The notes under the pieces were generated by a model. It had not been told where the DNA came from. It saw nothing but the letters and a program-made list of their open reading frames with translations, and did no database searches. The translations under genes were made by a program, and so were the position numbers. This document shows, piece after piece, positions 16,776 to 26,237 of a stretch of DNA of 64,000 bases; the stretch's first letter is position 1; each line of letters starts with the position of its first letter. The DNA comes from CAWDVK01 sp963805715. Its GTDB lineage: Bacteria; Actinomycetota; Actinomycetes; Streptosporangiales; Streptosporangiaceae. The stretch lies in the NCBI GenBank assembly GCA_963805715.1, contig CAWDVK010000002.1, forward strand, positions 186,001-250,000, written 5' to 3'.

Positions 16776-17042
16776 ATGGCTGATCACGAGCGTTGGACCC
16801 TCGCCCCGGCAGGGCCAGCCGTCGTCAAATACTGCTCGCTGTGTGGTGTCCGCTTGTCTGCCGGCCAAATGGTGGCTGACGGGACCAGCGCCTGCGCCGA
16901 CGTCCGCTGGTATTGCCTGGACATGCGGGGATGCACCGAACGCTGGACTACGCGCTCGGCGACGCCAGCTGACAGTGGTCAGGGCAGTGCGCGAACGACA
17001 GAGCGACGGGACATGCAGCTGGCTGCCTCGTCCGGAACCTAG
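16776..17042 (+). CDS. small cysteine-containing protein, possible zinc ribbon
   Basis: 88 aa. Start ATG 16776 is well supported by GGAGGGGAG 6 nt upstream. The core KYCSLCGVRLSAGQMVADG followed by WYCLDMRGCTERW supplies Cys pairs CxxC and CxxxxxC, arranged like a treble-clef or zinc-ribbon site. The C-terminal third is low complexity. I do not recognise the family. Isolated gene without obvious operon partners. Confidence 0.55.
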   Translation: MADHERWTLAPAGPAVVKYCSLCGVRLSAGQMVADGTSACADVRWYCLDMRGCTERWTTRSATPADSGQGSARTTERRDMQLAASSGT

Positions 17043-17612
17043 CGGGCGCTTACGCTGCGTGTCCCACCAGAAACCGCCTGATACGCAGGGCCTGTTCGTC
17101 CAGCCTGAACACGCGGACCCCGGTGATGGCGGGCCTCCCGCCGGGCAGCCGGGCGACCCCGGCCCGAACCCGAAGTGCGGCCGTGCCATCCGCCCATCGC
17201 GGCGGTCCTTGCGTCCAGCCTGAAGGCTGCGGGCCTGCCAGATCGCCCAGTCCAGCGTGCTGAAAAACGCGCAGAACTGGGCGATCGGTGCGCCGATCCC
17301 GGCGACAAGCCTGGAGCCCGCCAGAACGCGTAATCGGCAGGGCACGCTCGGAGAGCGGCACGAGCGCGCGTGTCAGGGGGCGGGGCCGCACAGCATACTC
17401 ATGCAGGATGGGCGACCGACCGTGCCCAAACCTGGGATTGCCGGAGCACCTCCCGGCACGCTGCTCTTACGTTGGAGGTCGTTCGTGGAAGATGTTCTGG
17501 GCGTATGCAGGACCGGCGTCAGTGATCAAATTTTTAAACGGACATCACGCGACTATGCCGGGCCCGGACGCTTACGGGGCGAGGATGGGAGCGCAGTCAC
17601 CGCGGCAAGGTC
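17043..17612. other. intergenic stretch, nothing recognised
   Basis: Open frames on the minus strand (17050-17391 and neighbours) share no clear family, and change frame repeatedly where one might expect a coding region (DWAIWQARSLQAG in one frame, GVRVFRLDEQALRIRRFLVG in another). Could be another eroded gene, but I cannot name it. Confidence 0.4.
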
Positions 17613-18533
17613 TCAAGCTCTTCTTCTGACGATAATGACGGCCATAATTACTATGACGATAGGAGAGAAGAGCGCAACCCAACCCGTTTTGCTTAAACCG
17701 CCCCCTATGGCAGTTGCTACACCGCCGAAGAAGCAGCTAGCGGGCTGTGTGAGCATCTTACTACATCGAGCTTGCTCTGCCGCATAATAACTTTGCACGT
17801 AGTTTCCTGATAGAATTAAGACCGTACCCACAAAAGCACAAGCAGCAACGATTGAAAACCTGCCGGGGATGCTGCTCATCAGCCTATTAATTATCTTAAG
17901 GCCCGCGGCCATACCAGGGGAATTCCGTCGATCGTCGTTAGTGACAGTCTGTTTCTGATTTGCTTCAGGCGCATCGGCAGCTTCACCCTCATATTCTAGG
18001 AGCATTGCCTCCAGTTCGTCATCCAGGCGCTTGTCCGCGATCTCAGCGGCGCGTTCATGCCCGAGCCGTTCAGCATACTCTGGCGCCATAACCTTCAGGA
18101 AGCCTTCAAAGTCTCGAAGATGGGGAACGAGAATGACGAAAGAGCTGTCCGATCCGGGGAAGTTAACGATTTTGATCTTGCCAGACCGAGTGGTAACCCG
18201 CTGCGGTGACCCAAGATCGAGACGGTTGACCGACACGATTGCGACCTCTCCACTCTCCTGGCTCAGCCCTCGCGCGTTCCTTCCTGATTTCACCAACAAT
18301 ATGAGCCGAAGTCTGGTAACAACAATCTCGGCCGCACCCACAACCACCTGACTCAACGTCTCCACCCCGGCGCGGCCAGGGAAGCGGACAAAGACTGGCT
18401 CGTCGGCCCGCTGCGGGTAGACTCTAAGCTGGTACAGGGCATCGCCCTGTTCGATGCGGAGAGCTAGCTCCCTTTCGTGATGAACTTTGTCAAGTTGGTT
18501 GAGAACATGCTTCCGTATTACGAGACTCACCAT
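17613..18533 (-). CDS. lower-GC membrane-anchored protein of unknown function
   Basis: 306 aa from ATG 18533, with GTG 18530 as an equally good start because AGGAG lies 5 nt before it; a longer frame begins at 18593. N-terminal 150 residues look globular beta-rich (VFVRFPGRAGVETLSQVVVG, IKIVNFPGSDSSFVILVPHL), then a charged helical stretch (AERLGHERAAEIADKRLDDE) and two TM segments at the C-terminus (FSIVAACAFVGTVLILSG and ALFSPIVIVIMAVIIV). Base composition is visibly less GC-rich than neighbours, suggesting acquisition. I recognise no domain. Probably a bitopic or hairpin membrane protein with its large N-terminal domain in the cytoplasm (inference). Confidence 0.65.
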   Translation of the reverse strand: MVSLVIRKHVLNQLDKVHHERELALRIEQGDALYQLRVYPQRADEPVFVRFPGRAGVETLSQVVVGAAEIVVTRLRLILLVKSGRNARGLSQESGEVAIVSVNRLDLGSPQRVTTRSGKIKIVNFPGSDSSFVILVPHLRDFEGFLKVMAPEYAERLGHERAAEIADKRLDDELEAMLLEYEGEAADAPEANQKQTVTNDDRRNSPGMAAGLKIINRLMSSIPGRFSIVAACAFVGTVLILSGNYVQSYYAAEQARCSKMLTQPASCFFGGVATAIGGGLSKTGWVALFSPIVIVIMAVIIVRRRA

Positions 18534-19153
18534 ATCTCCTAGGGCGCGTGGTCCATAAGTCGAGGCTCGGCGCCGCACAGGGCCGTCAGCCATCCATAGT
18601 TGATCTCTCTGCGTTCTCTCGTCAGTTTCTATAAGTGGATACTAACGGCAGATGACCATCGAGGTGAGAAAGGGTAAGAAAACTTCTGGACAGGTGGCTA
18701 CCCGGCTTAGAGGAACTTCGGTGATCCGCGTCGCAGACGCCTGTTTTACTGCGCGTGGACACCCGCGCACCGATCCTGAAGAGAACGAAGCCGCTCAGCT
18801 CAGATGCGCCAGGCACGTATCAGCGTTCCTGCCAGCCAGCTTCGATCCACAGCCCAGCAGCCCAGGCCAGAGCGCATAACACCCGCCGCTGATCGCAAGC
18901 AACCCGGCGCTAGATAGCCGCGCGTAATCGGCAGGGAGAATGCCGACGCGCGCGAGGCGACGCTGAGTGATCGACCCTCGTCTACGCCCCATGTCCGCGT
19001 ATCCGCCGTTATCCGTCGGTCCAGGTCGGCCCCATGGCTGTCCGTGTCACGACGAACGGGCAGTTATGGATGGTGGGGCTGCGCGCATGGGCATGCGCTA
19101 GGCCTGCGGGAGGATCAGTTTCGAGCGGGACGAGTGACCGATCGGGTCCCGTC
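18534..19153. other. intergenic stretch, nothing recognised
   Basis: Upstream region of the lower-GC membrane protein (left part AT-richer) and downstream region of the alcohol dehydrogenase. A 75-codon frame at 18652-18879 has neither ribosome site nor homology that I can see. Confidence 0.4.
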
Positions 19154-20197
19154 CTAGGGTTCCGGCGGGGTGATCACGGCACGGCCGTCGATCTTGCCTT
19201 CGCGGAGCTGCTGGTAGACGTCGGCGACCTGGCTAAGCGGGAAGCGCTGGACGCGGGCGCGGATTGTGCCCTGGCGGGCGAGGGTGAGCACTTCCATCAG
19301 CTCGACGGCGCTGCCCCAGTAGGGGACCGTGATCGCGCAGTCAAAGGGCAGCGCGCCGAACCGGAACGGGAACGCCCCGCCTGCGAGGCCGACCACCGTC
19401 ACCTCGCCGGCGGGCCGGGTCACCGTCGCCGCGAGCGCCATGGTGGTGTCGGTGCCGACGAAGTCGAGCACGACGGTGACCCCGAGCCCGTGGGTGAGGT
19501 CGCGGATCTGCGCCGCCGCGTCGCCGCCGGAATGGACCGCCTGGTCCGCGCCGACCTCACGGGCCAGCGCCAGCTTCCGCTCGTCGATGTCCACGGCGAT
19601 GACCTGCGCGGCGCTGATCGCGCGGAGGATCTGCACCGCCATGTGCCCGAGCCCGCCGATCCCGATCACCGCGACCGATGACCCTGGCACGAGCTTATGC
19701 AGGTTGCGCTTGATCGCATGGTAGGGCGTGAGCCCGGCATCGGTCAGCGGCGCCGCCTCGACCGGATCGAGGCCGCCGAGCGGGACTAGCAGCCGGGCTG
19801 CCGGGATGAGCATGAACGGGGCGAAGCCGCCGTCGCGGCCGAGCCCGCCGCCGAGCGCCCCGATCTGGGCCGCGTTCTCGCAGAAGTTCTCCTCCGACAG
19901 CCGGCAGGCGCGGCAGCGGCCGCAGCCCCACGGCCCGTGCACGGCGACCGCGTCACCGACCCTGAAGCCCTCCACGCCGGCGCCGAGGGCCTCCACCCAG
20001 CCGGCGTTCTCGTGCCCGAGCGTGAACGGCAGCGGAAAGTCAAACGTACCCGGCGGCCATTCCATCAGGTGCAGGTCGGAATGGCAGGCACCCGCTCCCG
20101 CCACCTTGATCAGCACCTGCCCGGGTCCCGGCTCGGGCACCTCGACGTCGCGGAACTCCGGCGGCTGCTGCCACCCGGTCATCTGGTAGGCACGCAT
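19154..20197 (-). CDS. zinc-dependent medium-chain alcohol dehydrogenase
   Basis: 347 aa, NAD(P)-dependent oxidation of alcohols or reduction of aldehydes. Catalytic zinc ligands are Cys of GAGACHSDLH, GHE in LGHENAGWVEALG, and a later Cys position; structural zinc Cys cluster CGRCRACRLSEENFC is complete (CxxCxxCx7C). Rossmann motif is GIGGLGHMAVQ, followed by VIAVDIDERKL with the Asp that favours NAD. Complete from ATG 20197 to stop. Downstream of a universal stress protein gene in the same orientation (221 bp apart), a pairing that fits stress-linked expression, though co-transcription is not shown. Confidence 0.92.
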   Translation of the reverse strand: MRAYQMTGWQQPPEFRDVEVPEPGPGQVLIKVAGAGACHSDLHLMEWPPGTFDFPLPFTLGHENAGWVEALGAGVEGFRVGDAVAVHGPWGCGRCRACRLSEENFCENAAQIGALGGGLGRDGGFAPFMLIPAARLLVPLGGLDPVEAAPLTDAGLTPYHAIKRNLHKLVPGSSVAVIGIGGLGHMAVQILRAISAAQVIAVDIDERKLALAREVGADQAVHSGGDAAAQIRDLTHGLGVTVVLDFVGTDTTMALAATVTRPAGEVTVVGLAGGAFPFRFGALPFDCAITVPYWGSAVELMEVLTLARQGTIRARVQRFPLSQVADVYQQLREGKIDGRAVITPPEP

Positions 20198-20418
20198 CCC
20201 TGCCCCCTGCTGGTCATCGTTTTCCCGGAAGCCTCAGCCTTGCTCCGCCGCCGCGGTGGCGATAGAGCCCAAGGTCCCACCCGGGCCACGTGCGCACGGC
20301 CGCCAGGCAGGCCCCCATCGCCGCCGCCGGTCACCCCGGCGCGGGCTCCTTGCCGGCTTCCGCCGGCGGCAGGCCCGGATGCGGGACGACGCAGAGGGCC
20401 TACACTGCCGACGCAGAC

Positions 20419-20835
20419 TCAGCGCACGACCAGGACCGGCAACGTCCCCAGGTGGAGCACTTTGTGGGTCGTGCTGCCCATCACGAGCCCTTCGAGATCC
20501 GTAAGGCCTCGGGCGCCGAGGACGACCACCGAAGCCTCCGAAGCGGCAGCCTCCGCAAGGATCTCGGATGCCACGCGACCCGAGTGGGTTTCGCGCAAGA
20601 CGCCTGTGGCGGCGATACCGTCGGCCGTGACTGCCTTGACAGCGTCCTCCACGAGCGCATTAGCTTCCTGAGAGAATTCCGTTGACACCGGGCCGGACTT
20701 CCGCCCGAGCGACACCTCCCGGACGTGAACGATGCGGACCTTGCCCCCCGTGCATTTTGCAAGGTCTTTCGCGGTGAAAAGCGCGCGCTGCGAGTGATCC
20801 GAATGGTCGATGGCAACGAGAATCGTCTCGAACAC
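20419..20835 (-). CDS. universal stress protein, UspA family
   Basis: 138 aa, single Usp domain. ILVAIDHSDHSQRALFTAKD at the N-terminus and the ATP-binding GxxGx9GS/T pattern at the end (GARGLTDLEGLVMGSTTHKV, then LPVLVV). The motif predicts an ATP-binding Usp. Start GTG 20835 follows AAGGGGAACGT. Upstream of and parallel with the alcohol dehydrogenase gene. Confidence 0.92.
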   Translation of the reverse strand: MFETILVAIDHSDHSQRALFTAKDLAKCTGGKVRIVHVREVSLGRKSGPVSTEFSQEANALVEDAVKAVTADGIAATGVLRETHSGRVASEILAEAAASEASVVVLGARGLTDLEGLVMGSTTHKVLHLGTLPVLVVR

Positions 20836-21262
20836 GTACGTTCCCCTTGATTTGTCAACCTGATGAGCTGCCCGGCTGGGTACCGGCAGGGTACGACAAA
20901 CCAGCCGTTATGGCCAGTCTTCGAGCACGCCGTCCAGGCCTTTTTGCTGCCGAATGCATCTGGCGCCACGCGGTTGAGCGGGGAGAGCGGGCATGATGTG
21001 GCCCAAGCTGGGCGAGGCCGGCCGCGGTGACCACATGATCGCCGCTGGCCCGGCCCCGGGACGGGTCCAGCAGCCGGTGGCGGCCTGCGGTAGGCGGCCG
21101 GGGAGGAGATGCGCGCGGTGGCGCAAATGGAGGGCCTGACGCTCCGGTCGTGGCTGACGGTGCACTGGCTCAGCTGGCCGGCGCGTTCACCGCTGACCTC
21201 GAGCGTGGACGGCTCCAGCGCGAGCGCGCACTGATTCGCGGCAAGGCAACTAGGCTCTATCT
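20836..21262. other. intergenic stretch, nothing recognised
   Basis: Divergent promoter region between the stress gene (minus) and the serine hydrolase gene (plus). A TAGGCT hexamer at 21252-21257, 5 bp before ATG 21263, suits a -10 box for a leaderless transcript. No gene seen. Confidence 0.4.
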
Positions 21263-22540
21263 ATGCTCATGCACGGATTCCCGCCGCCGGCGGATGCCCA
21301 AGTGACCCTCACGAATTGGCAGGAGCCGCCGTATAACCGGTGGTCGTTCTCGCACATGCGTGAACTCGTACCCACCCAGCGCATCTCCAAGGGTCCCGGG
21401 CCCGTGACGCCGCTGCCCGCCGCCCCGCTGCCGCTGGGCGAGATCGCGCTGCACCGCGTCGATGGCGCGGAGGCGGTCGTCGACGATGTGCTCGACGGCA
21501 CGTACACCGACGCCGTCGTCGTCGCGCACGGCGGGCGGGTGGTGCTCGAGCGCTACACGGGGGAGACTGGCCCCGACACCCCGCACCTGCTCATGTCGAT
21601 CTCCAAGTCCGTTGTGGGCTGCGTCGCCGGCAACCTCGTCGAGCGCGGCCTGCTCTCCCCGGCGCACCTCGTCACGGACCACGTGCCGGAGCTCGGGCAC
21701 AGCGGCTACCGGGGAGCCAGCCTGCGCAACGTCCTGGACATGCGTTCCGGAGTCGAGTTCAGCGAGGATTACACCGATCTGAACGCCGAGGTGCGCGTCA
21801 TGGAGGAGGCGATGGGCTGGCGCCCGGCGTCGCACGGTCAGCTGCCTGGTTCGATGTACGCCTACCTGACCACCCTCGGCGGAGCCGGCAACCACGGCGG
21901 GGTCTTCGACTACCGTTCCTGTGAGACCGACGTCCTCGGCTGGGTCTGCGAACGGGCGACAAAGACCAGGATGGCCGACCTCGTCGGCGAACTCGTGTGG
22001 TCGCCGATTGGTGCCGAGCGTGACGCCGAGATCACTTGTGACGGTGTGGGCACCGCGATTCACGACGGGGGGATGTGCGCCACGGCGCGCGACCTCGCTC
22101 GTTTCGGCGCGATGCTGCTGGCCGGCGGCGAGGTGGCGGGCCGCCGCGTCGTCCCCGCTTCCTGGTTGCGCGAGTCGTGGACGGTCGCTCCGGATATCCG
22201 CGACGCCTTCGCCCGGTCCGTGTCCGGGCCGTACCTTCCTGGCGGGTGGTACCGCAACAAGTTCTGGTTCTTGCCGCGCGAGCACGGCGACGTCCTGCTC
22301 TGCCTGGGCATCCATGGGCAGATGCTCTACGTCAGCCCCGGCACCGGCACGGTGGCCGTCAAGCTGTCCTCGTGGCCGGACGCGCAGGCGCCGGGAATGC
22401 TGCACGACACGCTGCTTGCCTTCGACGCGATCGGTGCGGCCCTCGCGGGCACTGCTGCCAATGACCCGAAGCGGCGGCACGGACCTCCGGGAGTAGCGGC
22501 GGGCCTGTCCCGTGGTCGCATCGGCGGGCCGCCCCAGTGA
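21263..22540 (+). CDS. class C beta-lactamase-like serine hydrolase (NylB/esterase type)
   Basis: 425 aa, no signal peptide, so probably cytoplasmic. Active-site SxxK is SISKS (about residue 113) and the YxS/N motif is FDYRSCETD (about 214). GIHGQMLYVSPGTG near the C-terminus replaces the KTG strand. The arrangement resembles 6-aminohexanoate-dimer hydrolase (NylB) and EstB-type esterases, which act on amides or esters rather than beta-lactams. No Shine-Dalgarno before ATG; a TAGGCT box suggests leaderless transcription. It is 61 bp upstream of the ATP-grasp gene, with an APC permease following; the trio may form or cleave an amide of an imported compound (inference). Confidence 0.85.
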   Translation: MLMHGFPPPADAQVTLTNWQEPPYNRWSFSHMRELVPTQRISKGPGPVTPLPAAPLPLGEIALHRVDGAEAVVDDVLDGTYTDAVVVAHGGRVVLERYTGETGPDTPHLLMSISKSVVGCVAGNLVERGLLSPAHLVTDHVPELGHSGYRGASLRNVLDMRSGVEFSEDYTDLNAEVRVMEEAMGWRPASHGQLPGSMYAYLTTLGGAGNHGGVFDYRSCETDVLGWVCERATKTRMADLVGELVWSPIGAERDAEITCDGVGTAIHDGGMCATARDLARFGAMLLAGGEVAGRRVVPASWLRESWTVAPDIRDAFARSVSGPYLPGGWYRNKFWFLPREHGDVLLCLGIHGQMLYVSPGTGTVAVKLSSWPDAQAPGMLHDTLLAFDAIGAALAGTAANDPKRRHGPPGVAAGLSRGRIGGPPQ

Positions 22541-22601
22541 TGGAAAGCCGGGATCGGAGCTAGGCTAGTGGACACGCTTCTTCCTCTTGTACGGGGAACT
22601 C

Positions 22602-24074
22602 ATGAGCGAGTCGTCCCACCGCGTCCCGGCCACCTCCCTCCGCCGCCTCAATGGGATCTCCGAGATCCGCGGCTTCTTCCGAACGAACACCGCACCGGTC
22701 TATTTCTTCGGGCCGACCGCGTTCAACCTGCTCGGTATTGACCGCTGGGTCCGCAACTTCAGCTACGTCGCTTACTACGATTCCTGGGACGGCGGGCACC
22801 CGCGAGTGTTCAGCCCGAAGCACAAGCCGTACGTGAGGTTCGAGAGCAGCGAGGAGATCAATAATTACCTGCTCCGCGATCCGGAGGTGCAGGCATTCAT
22901 CACCGCGCGCGGCGGCCACCCGAAGGTGGCGATGCTGTTCTTTGACGAGGAGACAGAACGGATCTGCGCAGAGCTGGGATACGAGATGATCCTCCCGTCT
23001 GACTCGCTGCGCCGGCGCCTGGACTCCAAGATCGTGACGACGGTGCTCGGCAACGAGGCCGGCGCCCTGAGCGTGCCGAACGTGCTCGCGGAGGTCGACT
23101 CGTGGGACACGCTGGTCCGCGTCGCCGTCGATGCGGGACTCGGCACCGACCTCGTCGTGCAAACCCCCTACGGCGATTCCGGGAAGACCACCTTCTTCGT
23201 CGCCTCAGAGTCAGATTGGGCCCTCCACGCCGGCGACATCGTCGGCCAGCAGGCGAAGGTGATGAAGCGGATCAACAACAAGGCCGCCGCGGTGGAGGCC
23301 GTGCTGACCCGGCACGGGACGGTCGTCGGGCCGTTCATGATCGACCTCACGGGCTACCCCGAGCTCACCCCGTACCCCGGCGGGTGGTGCGGCAACGACC
23401 TGTTCCCCGAGGCGCTGTCGGATGAGCACCGTGCCAAGGCGACCGAGCTCGTCCGTCGGCTCGGCGGGCGGCTCGGGCAGGAGGGTTACAAGGGCTTCTT
23501 CGAGGTCGACATCCTCGTCGACCTCGACACCGACGAGGTCTACCTCGGTGAGCTGAACCCCCGCATTTCTGGCGTGTCGTCGATGACAAACGTCACTGCC
23601 GCCGCCTACGCCGACATCCCGCTCTTCCTCTTCCACCTGCTCGAGTACATGGACGTCGACTACATCATCGACGTCGAGGAGATCAACGAGCGGTGGCGCG
23701 AGCTGGCGGCGGATGACGTCTGGGCACAACTGATCATGAAGGAGCCTGGCGACTCCGTCGAGCGGATCCTCGGCGCCCCGCGCACGGGGACCTATCAGCT
23801 CAACAAGGACGGGCAGCTGGCCTTTCTCCAGGAGTCCCACGACTGGCACGATTTGACCAACGAGGACGAGTGCTTCTTCCTGCGCGTCTACGCTCCCGGC
23901 GACTACCGTTTCAAGGGCGCGGACCTCGGCGTCCTCGTCACCAAAGGTCGCATGCAGACCGCCGTCGGCCTCACCGAGCGGTGCCGGCGCTATATCGACG
24001 GCATCCGTTCCCAGTACGTGAGCGAGCCAATCGAGCAGCCTCCGGCCGTCGTGCCCGTCACGTACGTAAAGTGA
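22602..24074 (+). CDS. ATP-grasp enzyme, biotin-carboxylase-like, probable amide-forming ligase
   Basis: 490 aa from ATG 22602 with GGGGAAC just upstream; an upstream TTG (22587) is unlikely. Central ATP-grasp fold: VVQTPYGDSGKTTFFV (nucleotide-binding loop), AKVMKRINNKAAAVEAVLTR, and the metal-binding GFFEVDILVDLDTDEVYLGE then LNPRISGVSSMTNV, which carries the ExN-type catalytic residues. There is no biotin carboxyl carrier or carboxyltransferase nearby, so fatty-acid or acyl-CoA carboxylation is unlikely. ATP-grasp enzymes of this type usually join a carboxylate to an amine. Its partners (serine hydrolase upstream, amino-acid permease downstream) suggest small-molecule amide chemistry. Substrate unknown. 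Confidence 0.85.
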   Translation: MSESSHRVPATSLRRLNGISEIRGFFRTNTAPVYFFGPTAFNLLGIDRWVRNFSYVAYYDSWDGGHPRVFSPKHKPYVRFESSEEINNYLLRDPEVQAFITARGGHPKVAMLFFDEETERICAELGYEMILPSDSLRRRLDSKIVTTVLGNEAGALSVPNVLAEVDSWDTLVRVAVDAGLGTDLVVQTPYGDSGKTTFFVASESDWALHAGDIVGQQAKVMKRINNKAAAVEAVLTRHGTVVGPFMIDLTGYPELTPYPGGWCGNDLFPEALSDEHRAKATELVRRLGGRLGQEGYKGFFEVDILVDLDTDEVYLGELNPRISGVSSMTNVTAAAYADIPLFLFHLLEYMDVDYIIDVEEINERWRELAADDVWAQLIMKEPGDSVERILGAPRTGTYQLNKDGQLAFLQESHDWHDLTNEDECFFLRVYAPGDYRFKGADLGVLVTKGRMQTAVGLTERCRRYIDGIRSQYVSEPIEQPPAVVPVTYVK

Positions 24075-24318
24075 CCGGGTGTGGCGCAGGCGCGCTCGGT
24101 CATGGAGCCGGCAGTTCGGCATCGAATGCGGGGAAGGAATTTCCGCCAGCGGCCGACCGGTGCTGACCTGGCAGTTCGGCGTCTCGGACCTCGACGCGCG
24201 AAGAAGCAGCTCGCTGAGGCCAGGGCGCCTGCCGGAAAGAGCTGGCTAGCCGGGGATGTACGGCCGGGCCATTTGCCTTTAATGTGAATCGCATGGCCGC
24301 TTTGCCTGGAGGTGGCTC

Positions 24319-25752
24319 ATCGCAACAGCATCCAATGCCCCGGTTAGCGTCAGGCCAGCACCCGAGCGGCTGCGCCGCGGAGCGCTCGGCCTGACCGACA
24401 TCACCGCTTCGACCATGGCCAACATCGCCCCGGCCATGAGTTTCTACTTCAGCATGGGGCTGATCGCGGCGGCCGCCGGCATCGCCTCGCCGCTGACCAT
24501 CGTCGCCGCTGCCATCGCGATAGCGCTGCTCGGCAATACCCTGGCCCAGTTCACTAAGTCGATCCCGTCCACCGGGTCGTTCATCACGTTCATCGGCACG
24601 GGGCTCGGCCCTGTAGCGGCACTGACCACGGCGATCGTGATGTCAGTCGGCTACATCATCGCCGTGTCGGCGGTCGTTGCCATCGCCGGCGGCTGGACCT
24701 CCGACATGCTTCTGAAATACGCGCATGTGCACATCGCCTGGCAGCTGCTGACCGCAGTGCTGACGCTGCTGGCGTTCCTGCTGGTGGTCCGGGGCGTGTC
24801 GTTGTCCACGAGGTGGGCCGGGGCGCTGTTCGCGTTCGAGATAGGGCTGCTGCTGCTGGTCAGCATTTGGGTGCTGATCAGGTACTCGGGCAATCTCCAT
24901 CTCACCCCGTTCGAGCCGTCCCATTTGCTGTCCGGCTTCAAAGGCCTGGGCCTGGGCTTCCCGATTGCCGTGTACCTATTCATCGGCTGGGAGAATTCCG
25001 CCACGCTGGCCGAGGAGACCAACAACCCGCGGCGGGAGGTGCCGAGGGCCATCTTCCTGGGCATCGCGGCGATCGCGGTGTGCTACGTGCTGTTCGCTTA
25101 CGTGACCGTTCTCGGCTATCACTACAACGCAAAGGCGCTCGGGACGGCGGCCGGCGTGCCATTCGTCACGGTCGCGCTAGGCGTGGGCGCGGTGGTCGGG
25201 TTCTTTGCCTACCTGGCGGGCTTCACCTCGATCATGGGCTCGCTCATCGCGGCGACAAACTCGCAGGCTCGGCTGATCTTCAGTTCCGGCAGGGAAGGCC
25301 TGCTCCCCGCGGTCACCGCGCGGGTCACCGAGAAGAGCCGGACCCCGTGGGTGGCCTTCGTGATCTTCCTGGTCGTCGCGCTCGGCCTGGTGTTCGGGTT
25401 CGGCTGGGGCCTGGACCCAGTGGTGTACTTCGGCGAGGCAGCCACCCTGGGCACCATTCCCATCGTGGTGGTGTACCTCGTCACCAACCTGGCCCTGCCG
25501 GTGTACTACCGGAGGAACCACCCCGACCAGTTCTCGGTGCTCCGGCACCTGATCCTGCCGGTGCTCGGCGTCCTCGCGATCGCGTTCCCGCTCTATGAGC
25601 TGGTCAAGCCCGGCCAGCCGCATCCCTTTGACCTTTTCCCGTACATCTCGCTGGCGATCATCGTGGTCGCCGTGGTCTACGCGCTGATCCTCAATGCCAG
25701 GGACCGGACGCTGGCAACCAGGATCGGATCGATCGTCGCCGACGCTGACTGA
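24319..25752 (+). CDS. APC-family amino-acid permease, start codon apparently ATC
   Basis: Twelve-TM APC superfamily permease (GLTDITASTMANIAPAMSFY, then FTKSIPSTGSFITFIGTGLG, WENSATLAEETNNPRREVPR, TNSQARLIFSSGREGLLP). The first canonical start is ATG 24415, which would remove the conserved segment RRGALGLTDITAST at the head of TM1. In the same frame, ATC at 24319 lies 6 nt after a perfect GGAGG (24308-24312), and the 32 extra residues fit the family. Either a rare AUC start or a mutated ATG is implied. The rest is intact (445 aa from ATG 24415). Likely importer of an amino acid or amine; downstream of and parallel with the ATP-grasp gene. Confidence 0.88.
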   Translation: MATASNAPVSVRPAPERLRRGALGLTDITASTMANIAPAMSFYFSMGLIAAAAGIASPLTIVAAAIAIALLGNTLAQFTKSIPSTGSFITFIGTGLGPVAALTTAIVMSVGYIIAVSAVVAIAGGWTSDMLLKYAHVHIAWQLLTAVLTLLAFLLVVRGVSLSTRWAGALFAFEIGLLLLVSIWVLIRYSGNLHLTPFEPSHLLSGFKGLGLGFPIAVYLFIGWENSATLAEETNNPRREVPRAIFLGIAAIAVCYVLFAYVTVLGYHYNAKALGTAAGVPFVTVALGVGAVVGFFAYLAGFTSIMGSLIAATNSQARLIFSSGREGLLPAVTARVTEKSRTPWVAFVIFLVVALGLVFGFGWGLDPVVYFGEAATLGTIPIVVVYLVTNLALPVYYRRNHPDQFSVLRHLILPVLGVLAIAFPLYELVKPGQPHPFDLFPYISLAIIVVAVVYALILNARDRTLATRIGSIVADAD

Positions 25753-25796
25753 GTACGGCAGCCCGCGGGCGGTCAGCGTTCTGCTTGAATCACGGC

Positions 25797-26155
25797 ATGG
25801 ATGCGGGAACCGCCGCCCGCCGCTGGGCCGACACCTGGTCTCGCGCCTGGGCCGCAGCGTGACGCCGAAGCCATCGCCGCGCTCTACGCCGACACGGCCG
25901 TGTACCGTTCGCCCGCGTTCCGGCAGCCCTACTCTGGCCTGGCTGGCGTTCGGCGCTATCTTGGCGAGAACCTTCCGGCCGAGGAGAACATCGAGTGCTG
26001 GTTCGGCGAGCCGATCGCCTCGGGCGACCGCGCCGCGGTCGAATGGTGGGGCAGCTGGCGGGAGCAGGGGCAGGAACTTACCTTCGCCGGGGTGACCGTG
26101 CTGCATGCTTACTGGACGTTGGGGGAATGGCGGCAGAGAAGGATGAGCGGCATGC
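25797..26155 (+). pseudogene. SnoaL-like protein with frameshift and internal deletion
   Basis: MDAGTAARRWADTWSRAWAA from ATG 25797 meets a stop at about 25860; the next frame continues DAEAIAALYADTAVYRSPAF and YSGLAGVRRYLGENLPAEEN, then ERAAVEWWGSW-type strand (DRAAVEWWGSWREQGQELTF). After AGVTVL a stretch normally reading as a DGxVxxHRD loop is missing and the frame resumes with YWTLGEWRQRR. Both lesions argue for a genuine pseudogene of the NTF2-fold SnoaL-like family. Confidence 0.7.
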
Positions 26156-26237
26156 CTGCGGGGCCCGTGCTCTCGGCTCCGGACACCGCAGTCCCGCCCT
26201 CAGTCTGCATCAGACGGGTGAACTCGGTCGTGATTGC

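Noticed and set aside
21257..22480. 407-codon minus-strand ORF opposite the serine hydrolase
   Set aside because: The hydrolase on the plus strand has SxxK and YxS motifs; the minus frame is a composition artefact.
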